14,978 bases of DNA from Candidatus Thorarchaeota archaeon SMTZ1-83 (lineage in GTDB: Archaea; Asgardarchaeota; Thorarchaeia; Thorarchaeales; Thorarchaeaceae): assembly GCA_001563325.1 (NCBI GenBank), contig LRSK01000192.1:1-14978 (forward strand), read 5' to 3'. The position numbers and the translations under genes were made by a program. The notes under the pieces are model-generated. The model had not been told where the DNA came from. It made no database searches and saw nothing but the letters and a program-made list of their open reading frames with translations. Shown piece after piece: positions 6,408 to 12,585 of the stretch; within the stretch, counting starts at the first letter, position 1, and the number at the start of each line of letters is the position of its first letter.

Positions 6408-7419
6408 TCTCACGTCTAGTAGAGTAGTCACTTGGATAGCTGAAAGTGGTGCTCACGCGGTCGATGTCCGCATCCTTTGCTAGCGCCTTCAACTCTAGGA
6501 GCTGCTCAATAGAGGAAACTCCCCAACGAAACAGTGTTGCCATTCCGCCGCGGCGCTGGAACTCCTTTGTGAAGTACAGAGACTCCACCAGTTCGTCATA
6601 TTCGCTTGATCCCTGGTTTGGGATTATAGGACTCCATGGATACAGGTTGATGAGTATGTTGCCCGTTATTTCAAGAATACTCTTGTAATCGTACCCATAT
6701 TGACCCCTGGCACCTTCAGAGAATCCAGTTTCAGGGTCCAGAAGAACTTCAACGGATATTCTCAAGGGAGTTTCTCTCTCAACCTTCTCATCGACATCTC
6801 TTGCCGCTTCTTGGAGATGTTTCAGTGCCTCGTTGACCTTTGCAGCTCTCCAGTCGTGCCACTTTGCGTGATTCTCCTCGTCTTCGGCGATATATTCGTA
6901 AGTCAGACGACTTGGCTCTTGGTCGACAAGAGGTGCGAACTCGCTTCTGCATCTGTCGCAGAAACAGAAGTGGTCACGAATGAATCCGGCGCCGAATAGC
7001 AGTATCTCATCAATCGGATAGGAACCCAATTCGCCCACAAGCTCAGCACCGTACTCCCAGAACTCGTTCCTATTCGGACAGATTTGGTGAGGCATGGACT
7101 CGCCGCGAGGCGCAATAGTGTGATACTTGGGATCCTTTGCGAACCATGCATCAGTGTAGAAGTCCATGCTTGCAGCAGTGTGAATGTCTAGAGTACTTGA
7201 CAGACTGACAAGATCCTCGAAGAGTTGTGTGTGCTCTTCTGTAACGGGTGCAGTTCGACTTGGATACATCGCATGCCCTGAGGGCCCTTTTCCGACAATT
7301 CCAATCGATTCCATGTAAGAAGCATAGGTGGAAATGAATTCCTTCGCAGACACTTCGATTTCAGTAGGCCTCAAGAGAATGAGAGGCTTATGAAGGAAGA
7401 ATTCCCTGAAGTTCGGCAT
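6388..7419 (-). CDS. TIM-barrel protein resembling glycoside-hydrolase-type families, with CxCxxC motif
   Basis: A 343-residue soluble protein. The alternation of short beta strands (LILLRP, DIHTAASMDFY, EILLFGAGFIRDHF, LRISVEVLLDP, NILINLYPW, MATLFRWGV) and helices fits a (beta/alpha)8 barrel. ICPNRNEFWEYGAELVGELG (113-132) followed by DHFCFCDRCRSEF (149-161) resembles a segment common in glycoside-hydrolase-like barrels, where CPxNxE precedes a helix and CxCxxCxxxF follows the next strand. Cys152, Cys154 and Cys157 (with Cys114) could hold a metal or be structural. No signal peptide is present, so it is probably cytoplasmic and the sugar-related role is tentative. A GGAG site 8 bases before the ATG at 7419 supports the start. 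A TATA-like TTCTTATAG is found upstream on the minus strand at about 7483-7493. Confidence 0.6.
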   Translation of the reverse strand: MPNFREFFLHKPLILLRPTEIEVSAKEFISTYASYMESIGIVGKGPSGHAMYPSRTAPVTEEHTQLFEDLVSLSSTLDIHTAASMDFYTDAWFAKDPKYHTIAPRGESMPHQICPNRNEFWEYGAELVGELGSYPIDEILLFGAGFIRDHFCFCDRCRSEFAPLVDQEPSRLTYEYIAEDEENHAKWHDWRAAKVNEALKHLQEAARDVDEKVERETPLRISVEVLLDPETGFSEGARGQYGYDYKSILEITGNILINLYPWSPIIPNQGSSEYDELVESLYFTKEFQRRGGMATLFRWGVSSIEQLLELKALAKDADIDRVSTTFSYPSDYSTRRESAIGNY

Positions 7420-7471
7420 CTTTTCAACTCCGCCGTCAATGAGTCGTCTGCGGCAGTCCCTTAGCGGTTGA

Positions 7472-7493
7472 AGCGTAGCACGCTATAAGAATT
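7472..7493 (-). promoter_or_regulatory. TATA-like element with adjacent AGCGT-AGC-ACGCT inverted repeat
   Basis: In the 126-bp gap between the polymerase stop and the TIM-barrel start, the minus strand reads TTCTTATAGCG (about 7482-7492), a good archaeal TATA-like box. It abuts the perfect inverted repeat AGCGT/ACGCT at 7472-7484, which would fall just downstream of the box. This is a plausible promoter with an operator-like site for the TIM-barrel gene. Confidence 0.35.
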
Positions 7494-7545
7494 TATTCGA
7501 CTTGTATATTCACCAGATGTGTATCCCCACTTCCTTATATTTGGT

Positions 7546-10308
7546 TCAGAAGAACTGATCCAGAGTTGTGAAACCGAGAAGTTCCTGGAAGTCAATACCC
7601 ACTGAATCAAGGACTTGCTCAAATACTGAACGAAGTGTATCGATGTACTTGTCCTTGTCCAACCAGTAGCTCTTGTCACGAGCCAATTCAACTGGTAGTA
7701 CGCCATCTCCGTCCTTTGTCTTGATGTACTCTACTATGGTTCCAGGAGGAACATCAAAACCGCTGTTCTGAAGCATTTCCGCTGCTCGCACATGTTGAGG
7801 TTTCGACATGCCATACTCAGAGAGTCGCTTCGTGACCTGAACCCTGAATGCCAGTTCATCAGGAGAGTAGGGTTCGCTCTTGCCCTCAAGCCGGTCAATG
7901 GCACTGTTGACAATCTCTCGTATCTCACCCTTGGCAGTCTCAAAGCCCTCCACACTGTCCACTTTGCTCAAGACCTCAAGCATCTGGCGGAACGCGTCTT
8001 GGACAAAATCGGGCGTGTTTCGTTTCTTTCCGCTTAGCCCCTTGACTTCAACCCATCCAGACTTGTAGACTCCTATGTAGTTCTTCTTTCGCTCAGACAG
8101 TGCCACATACTTGAAAGTCTTCTCGACTTCCAGGTCAATTCCTAGCTCCTCCTGGGACCAACGAACGAGCTGCTTCTGCTGTTCGTCAGTAGGATTATCG
8201 AGAAAGACAGAATCTGTATCTCCGTACAAGACCCGGACGCCCATCGACTCTGCCTTCTCCTTAGCCTTGATGATTGCATTCCTACCATATGCAGTGACAC
8301 TCTCTGCCGCTGGCATGCAGAATAGCTCGAAATGCTGAGCACCAGTTACACCATAGGACGCGTTGAGAAACACCTTGAGGGCCTTCTCTACGACTCCGTA
8401 CCAATTTCGGGTTGCTTCGTCGAGCGCCTCGTCCTTGCTCTTGGGCTTGAACCATCTGACTCTAGTATCTCTGAAGAAACCAATCGTTTCGCTTACCATT
8501 CCTCTTCTTTCAGTACAGACCCAGTGATCCGTTTCGGGAACACGGTTCTTCGGGTTCGTCCGGCAGGACTCATGAGGGCAGTCTATAGTTTCGTAGCTGA
8601 TGTTGTGGTGTTTCATAATCGTCGGATACAGACTGGCAAAGTCAAGCACTGTCGCATTGAAGTGGACCCCTGCGACGGGCTCAATCACGATCGCGCCTTT
8701 GAAACTCTTGTCCTTGATGACGGCCTCCGTCTGAGCCTCAGCTGACTTCACACTATCGATGTCAACTCGGCGAGGAATCAGGTATCCGTGTGACCTATGC
8801 TCCTGTCTGAACATGGATTGAATCCATGATGAGATGTACAACCGGGTCACGTCCTCCATTGATAGTCGGGAGATTCGCATGAGCAACACTATGAGACGTA
8901 GTAGAAGGTTGTTGTCGAAGGTAGTGAGTCGTAGAGTCAGGTTCGCGTCGCGCCAACAATAATGGGCCAGTTCGTTATATGGTAAGGCGGATATCTCATC
9001 ACTAAGCCCGAGCTTGCCCACACCGAGTAGACCTTGCACTATCGACTCCAGATTGAACTGCTCATAAGCTCCCGATAGTGCGTAAAGACGGATTGATGGG
9101 TTCTTCAAGAAACGATACATGTCCACATGCACGCCTCTTTGGAGAAGCGCCACATCCCTGCCCAAGTATATTGGACAGTGTTTGGCCATATCGATGCCCA
9201 GCTTCTCAGCACGATGATAGAGGTAGTTCAAGTCAAACGCATCACCGACGAATGTCAACACAATCGGGTAAGCATCAATCTTCTTGAATGCCTCAACAAG
9301 CATCTCCTTCTCGTCTTCAAAATAGACAATCTCCATCTCAGATGGATAGTCTTTGCCCTTGGGACCTTCCTCTATTTGAGCCCGCTTTAGCAAGAAACAC
9401 TTCTGATAGCTTTCATTGTCAGAGAGTCCTATTGCGGTCACTTCGTACGGTGCAGTCCTGGCGTCTGGAACCCGGTTCTTCACGGGCGTGTAGACTTCTA
9501 TGTCGACGGCAATCCGGCGGATATCGGGGACTTCGGTGAAGAGCATCGGAGCATATTCAGAGATTATTCTCTGACGACTCTTTTCAGTGCCAATCGCTTG
9601 TTTGAAATCATCAAACAGTTTGGTGTCAAGCTCCGGGTAACTGAGGATTAGATCTCCATTCTTTATCTTATATGGAAGTCCAGACACAATGTTGCGATCG
9701 TAGCTGTAGCAGTTACGGTAGCGGATTGCGGCCTCCCACGCATGGCTTATAGTCGCTCCCTCTGTCCTCTCCACCAGTCTGTCTCTGATTGACCCAGCAG
9801 AACCGCCTATGGAAAGAGGATCACTGGCCATCACCTTGGTCATAGCCACAGTTTCGTCACGCAGGAGGTCTGTTAGCTCGACTGATTCTGAGCGGACATA
9901 TCCTCCATGGCTGCCAATCTTCTGCTCTGCCACTTGCACGGGAAAATCCGTATAGCAATAGGGCAGGTGCCCCGTGTTATCAAACCAGAAGTAGACTCTC
10001 TTGTCAGCTGGATTGTAGAGTCTCGCGAACGCTTTCCTCTGTGCTCCTGCATAATCAACCGACAATAGATACGAGGGGGGCAGATCATTTGGCACCTCAC
10101 GTTCACCCACACGAAGCTCTGTCACAGTTTCCTCTGCTTCGTCGGGTACATCCTCATCATCTACTTCTTCACCCAAGGGTTCTGTGTTCTTAGGATTCTC
10201 TTCTTCTGACACTTCTATCTGCTCGTCTGATTCTTCAGGTTCAGATGAACTGAAGAAGTCCTCAAGACTCGATTGTGAGTCATCCTTCGGCCGCTTACCT
10301 TTCGCCAA
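7546..10308 (-). CDS. polB: Replicative family-B DNA polymerase, PolB1 type, with PIP-box-like motifs at both termini
   Basis: A 920-residue DNA polymerase with 3'-5' proofreading. The N-terminus begins with QSSLEDFF (12-19), a PCNA-interaction motif, then an acidic disordered segment (20-66). Exonuclease: ExoI DIE (269-271), ExoII around Asp359 (VGDAFD), ExoIII Y450xxxD454. Polymerase: motif A DFASLYP (556-562), motif B KVFLNASYG (645-653), motif C YGDTDS (695-700), then KKNYIG (741-746). Between A and B lies an insertion with Cys577, Cys582 and Cys598 (CPHESC, HWVC), as in PolB1 enzymes of Crenarchaeota and relatives. The C-terminus FTTLDQFF (913-920) is a second PIP-like motif. All catalytic carboxylates are present, so both activities are expected. 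The start is a TTG at 10308, supported by GGGGTGA 6 bases upstream. It is divergent from the PPC-domain gene. Confidence 0.97.
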   Translation of the reverse strand: MAKGKRPKDDSQSSLEDFFSSSEPEESDEQIEVSEEENPKNTEPLGEEVDDEDVPDEAEETVTELRVGEREVPNDLPPSYLLSVDYAGAQRKAFARLYNPADKRVYFWFDNTGHLPYCYTDFPVQVAEQKIGSHGGYVRSESVELTDLLRDETVAMTKVMASDPLSIGGSAGSIRDRLVERTEGATISHAWEAAIRYRNCYSYDRNIVSGLPYKIKNGDLILSYPELDTKLFDDFKQAIGTEKSRQRIISEYAPMLFTEVPDIRRIAVDIEVYTPVKNRVPDARTAPYEVTAIGLSDNESYQKCFLLKRAQIEEGPKGKDYPSEMEIVYFEDEKEMLVEAFKKIDAYPIVLTFVGDAFDLNYLYHRAEKLGIDMAKHCPIYLGRDVALLQRGVHVDMYRFLKNPSIRLYALSGAYEQFNLESIVQGLLGVGKLGLSDEISALPYNELAHYCWRDANLTLRLTTFDNNLLLRLIVLLMRISRLSMEDVTRLYISSWIQSMFRQEHRSHGYLIPRRVDIDSVKSAEAQTEAVIKDKSFKGAIVIEPVAGVHFNATVLDFASLYPTIMKHHNISYETIDCPHESCRTNPKNRVPETDHWVCTERRGMVSETIGFFRDTRVRWFKPKSKDEALDEATRNWYGVVEKALKVFLNASYGVTGAQHFELFCMPAAESVTAYGRNAIIKAKEKAESMGVRVLYGDTDSVFLDNPTDEQQKQLVRWSQEELGIDLEVEKTFKYVALSERKKNYIGVYKSGWVEVKGLSGKKRNTPDFVQDAFRQMLEVLSKVDSVEGFETAKGEIREIVNSAIDRLEGKSEPYSPDELAFRVQVTKRLSEYGMSKPQHVRAAEMLQNSGFDVPPGTIVEYIKTKDGDGVLPVELARDKSYWLDKDKYIDTLRSVFEQVLDSVGIDFQELLGFTTLDQFF

Positions 10309-10314
10309 ATCCGC

Positions 10315-10321
10315 TCACCCC
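10315..10321 (-). promoter_or_regulatory. Ribosome-binding site for the TTG start of polB
   Basis: GGGGTGA on the minus strand, 6 bases before the TTG at 10308. It supports a non-ATG start; no ATG in this frame occurs nearby, and starting here keeps the N-terminal PIP motif. Confidence 0.55.
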
Positions 10322-10406
10322 TATTTTGGATTGACTAGTCCTGATAAGCACTTCCAAAGGTAGAAACGGCGAACCCTTCATTAGTCTGGATGAGTCAAGC
10401 GTTGCC

Positions 10407-10841
10407 ATGGTTCGCACACTATCCACAAACATCAAGGGGGCCATCTTCGCAAGGATGTATCCTGGAGAGGATTTGATAAAGACCATTGAGAAGGTGGCTG
10501 TCGAGAATGATGTGAGGTCAGGGCAGCTCTCTCTCATTGGAGCGGTATCCACTGCAAAGTTACGTTGGTTCAACAGAACTACCGGAGAGTATAACGAATT
10601 CGTGGTGAATCGAGATACTGAGATAGTGTCCTGCATGGGCAACATTGCAAGAACAAGAGATGGGGGTCTTGTGGTACACGCCCACATGATTGTTGCTGAT
10701 GAAGATGGGACTTGCTATGGAGGACATCTGGCACCCGGCTGCGAGGTTTCGGTGGTCGCTGAACTGATCATTATCGAGATGGAGCAAGAGATATTCCGAG
10801 TGAAAGATGAGGTGACCGGCCTCGGGCTCATGGACCTCTAG
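10407..10841 (+). CDS. PPC/DUF296-domain protein
   Basis: A single-domain protein of 144 residues in the PPC (plant and prokaryote conserved, DUF296) family, whose members form trimers and in plants occur with AT-hook DNA-binding motifs. Seen here: GQLSLIGAVSTAKLRWFN (39-56), HAHMIVADEDG (91-101), GGHLAPGCEV (105-114) and VAELIIIEM (117-125). His91, His93 and His107 are the conserved histidines that bind a metal in some family structures. No AT-hook is attached, so DNA binding cannot be assumed. The ATG at 10407 has no evident ribosome-binding site and may be leaderless. It is divergent from polB with 98 bp between starts, and its stop is 14 bp from that of the convergent HIT gene. Confidence 0.85.
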   Translation: MVRTLSTNIKGAIFARMYPGEDLIKTIEKVAVENDVRSGQLSLIGAVSTAKLRWFNRTTGEYNEFVVNRDTEIVSCMGNIARTRDGGLVVHAHMIVADEDGTCYGGHLAPGCEVSVVAELIIIEMEQEIFRVKDEVTGLGLMDL

Positions 10842-10844
10842 TCA

Positions 10845-10859
10845 GTGACTGTCCGTCAC
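10845..10859. terminator. Small hairpin between convergent PPC and HIT genes
   Basis: GTGAC (10845-10849) and GTCAC (10855-10859) are perfect complements with a 5-base loop, filling the 14-bp gap between the two stop codons. It may contribute to termination of both transcripts; five base pairs is weak evidence. Confidence 0.25.
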
Positions 10860-11290
10860 GCTGTAGGGCTAGCCCCAGATATCAGGCTAGCAAGCTTGTC
10901 TAGCTCCTCTCTTGGAGCCATCTCATCTCGGTAGTTCGGAGGGAACTTGAATCCGAAGGGGTCACCACTGTTTCGAGGTATCACGTGGAAATGAATATGG
11001 AAGACCTCTTGGCCGGCACCAGGACCGTTGGCGACAGCGTTGATAACACCTTCAGGGCCAAGTGCATTGTTGACCCTCCGCGTCAGCTCGGCTAGACGCT
11101 TGCTCAACTGGGCAAGAAGCTCTAGGTCAATATCAAAGAGATTGACATGGTGCTCTTTTGGAATTAGGAGACAATGACCCCTGGTCACCGGAAAGATGTC
11201 CATGAATGCCATAGATATCTCGTCCTCAAAGATGACAGAGGAAGGAATCTCGCCCTTGACTATTTTGCAGAAAATGCAGTCGCTGGACAT
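10856..11290 (-). CDS. HIT-family nucleotide hydrolase/transferase
   Basis: A member of the histidine-triad superfamily (Hint-like), which hydrolyses nucleoside phosphoramidates or dinucleotide polyphosphates. Taking the ATG at 11290 gives 144 residues. CIFC (5-8) begins the usual N-terminal zinc or structural motif CIFCKIVKGEIPSSV. DIFPVTRGHCLLIPKEHH (31-48) is the substrate-side strand pair. The triad is HIHFHVIPR (98-106), with the catalytic His102 the last of the three. The C-terminal tail is about 35 residues. The reading frame extends to an ATG at 11359, but that would add 23 residues absent from HIT proteins and would overlap a good TATA box at 11316-11323. The box lies about 29 bp before the 11290 ATG, so a near-leaderless transcript is likely. 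Confidence 0.92.
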   Translation of the reverse strand: MSSDCIFCKIVKGEIPSSVIFEDEISMAFMDIFPVTRGHCLLIPKEHHVNLFDIDLELLAQLSKRLAELTRRVNNALGPEGVINAVANGPGAGQEVFHIHFHVIPRNSGDPFGFKFPPNYRDEMAPREELDKLASLISGASPTA

Positions 11291-11315
11291 ATCACTAGCC
11301 GAAACAGAAGTCGGT

Positions 11316-11323
11316 GATAAAAG
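11316..11323 (-). promoter_or_regulatory. TATA box of the HIT gene
   Basis: CTTTTATC on the minus strand, centred about 29 bp upstream of the ATG at 11290. This spacing puts the transcription start within 2-3 nt of the start codon and argues for the shorter HIT protein. Confidence 0.55.
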
Positions 11324-11396
11324 ATTCGCAGCGATTGAGGATACCTGCGTAAGTCTCATTAGTCATATCTCATGCACACTATTCAGACCGGATAGC

Positions 11397-11403
11397 AGGT
11401 GGT
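11397..11403 (+). promoter_or_regulatory. Ribosome-binding site for the TTG start of the GIFT-domain gene
   Basis: AGGTGGT, with 6 bases to the TTG at 11410. The same GGTG-type site precedes the other TTG start in the window (polB). Confidence 0.5.
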
Positions 11404-11409
11404 CCATCT

Positions 11410-12585
11410 TTGAGCGGAAGAAGGAAACTGGTATACTTCGACCAAACCCAGAATGAGCGCGGCAGATTAGACACGACCTATTCCGAACTAGCAAAGCTCC
11501 TCAGGGACAATGACTTCGATGTTGAACCATACACTGAGTTCATGCTTCTAGCAAAGAACTTGGAGGACGCTTCTGTCCTAGTCTTCGGTTGCCCTAACAG
11601 CTCCAAGCTCAGACCTGCGGAGATTGATGTTCTGAAACGTTTTGTGATGAGTGGAGGGGGCCTCATGCTCCTATCACTATCTGGAGGAGACCGGGGCCTG
11701 ATGAACAACATGAGTCAAGTTTCAAAGGACTTCGGAATAACATTCGAGAACACAGCATTGAGAGATGAGCGCAACAATGCTGGACTTCCTACAATGCCTA
11801 TGATTACTGACATTGTGCAGCATCCTACCACTCAGGATGTAAAGGACCTACTCGTACCTTCAAGTTGCACCCTCAGCGTGACAGCAAAAGGTTTCGCACT
11901 AGCAAGTTCTGCAGACACAGGAGACCCTCCCAAGAAGCCGATAGTAGCTTGCGCCGAAGCCGGAAAGGGGCGCCTGCTCTGTGTTGGCAGCTATGAGGTC
12001 TTTCGAAGAGGAGGGGGAATGAAACACGCCGGAAACAAGCAGTTTGCAATCAACGCCTTCAAGTGGTTAAGCGGGGAGATAACCGCAGTAGAACCTGAAG
12101 TTGCTGAAACTGAAGAAACAGAGAGACCCAAGGCTAGGGCGAAGGCCAAGGAAGCGGCTAAGATTTCAGCTGAAACAGAGAAGACTCTTCGAAGACTGGT
12201 GAATGCAGTATTCGACCTTCAGAAGGATATCGGGAAGCTAGGCAAGCAAGTAACTGGAGTGGAGAAGAATCTTGAGCTGCTTCGCGATCAGTTTCAGGAC
12301 TTCGCAGAGAAGGCACAGGAACAGCTAGGTGTCATGATTCCGGCAAGACAGTTCAAGACCGAAGAAGAGAACCTGGCGGCTGAGATTGAGGCGGACATAA
12401 AGGCACTTGAGAAAGAGGTCAAGTCTATTAGACAACTCAAGGAGCACGTGGAAGAGAGGCATTCCTCAGGATCAATGCCCAAGGAAACCTATACTGAACA
12501 GACCGAGAAGCTGGACGCAAGGCTGAAGAGTCTTGAGAAGAAGCTTGACACCAGGACTAGGGAGTTGGAGGAACTACTCAGCTAG
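11410..12585 (+). CDS. GIFT-like (IFT52/GldG-type) domain protein with C-terminal coiled coil
   Basis: A 391-residue protein. Residues 6-221 form a Rossmann-like domain of the GIFT/DUF4350 kind. It shows LVYFDQTQNERGRLDTTYSEL (7-27), where a strand leads to a loop and a helix; ASVLVFGCPNSSKLRPAEIDVLKRFVMSGGGLMLLS (54-89), in which a conserved 'element to be avoided' strand is followed by a glycine-rich turn; the GD(R) segment SLSGGDRGLMNNMSQVSKDFGITF (89-112); and AGKGRLLCVGSYEVFR (184-199) near its end. This arrangement is shared by the N-terminus of eukaryotic intraflagellar transport protein IFT52. Residues 222-250 are an acidic-to-basic linker. Residues 251-306 and 315-390 are heptad-rich coiled coil, broken by a short turn (HSSGSMPKETY). 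The protein is cytoplasmic; no transmembrane segment is seen. The TTG at 11410 follows AGGTGGT. It is divergent from HIT and overlaps the glycosyltransferase tail by 8 bp. Confidence 0.72.
   Translation: MSGRRKLVYFDQTQNERGRLDTTYSELAKLLRDNDFDVEPYTEFMLLAKNLEDASVLVFGCPNSSKLRPAEIDVLKRFVMSGGGLMLLSLSGGDRGLMNNMSQVSKDFGITFENTALRDERNNAGLPTMPMITDIVQHPTTQDVKDLLVPSSCTLSVTAKGFALASSADTGDPPKKPIVACAEAGKGRLLCVGSYEVFRRGGGMKHAGNKQFAINAFKWLSGEITAVEPEVAETEETERPKARAKAKEAAKISAETEKTLRRLVNAVFDLQKDIGKLGKQVTGVEKNLELLRDQFQDFAEKAQEQLGVMIPARQFKTEEENLAAEIEADIKALEKEVKSIRQLKEHVEERHSSGSMPKETYTEQTEKLDARLKSLEKKLDTRTRELEELLS

Noticed and set aside
8332..8745. 137-codon plus-strand frame inside polB
   Set aside because: Antisense to the polymerase motif A to motif C region; its length is explained by the codon bias of the real gene.
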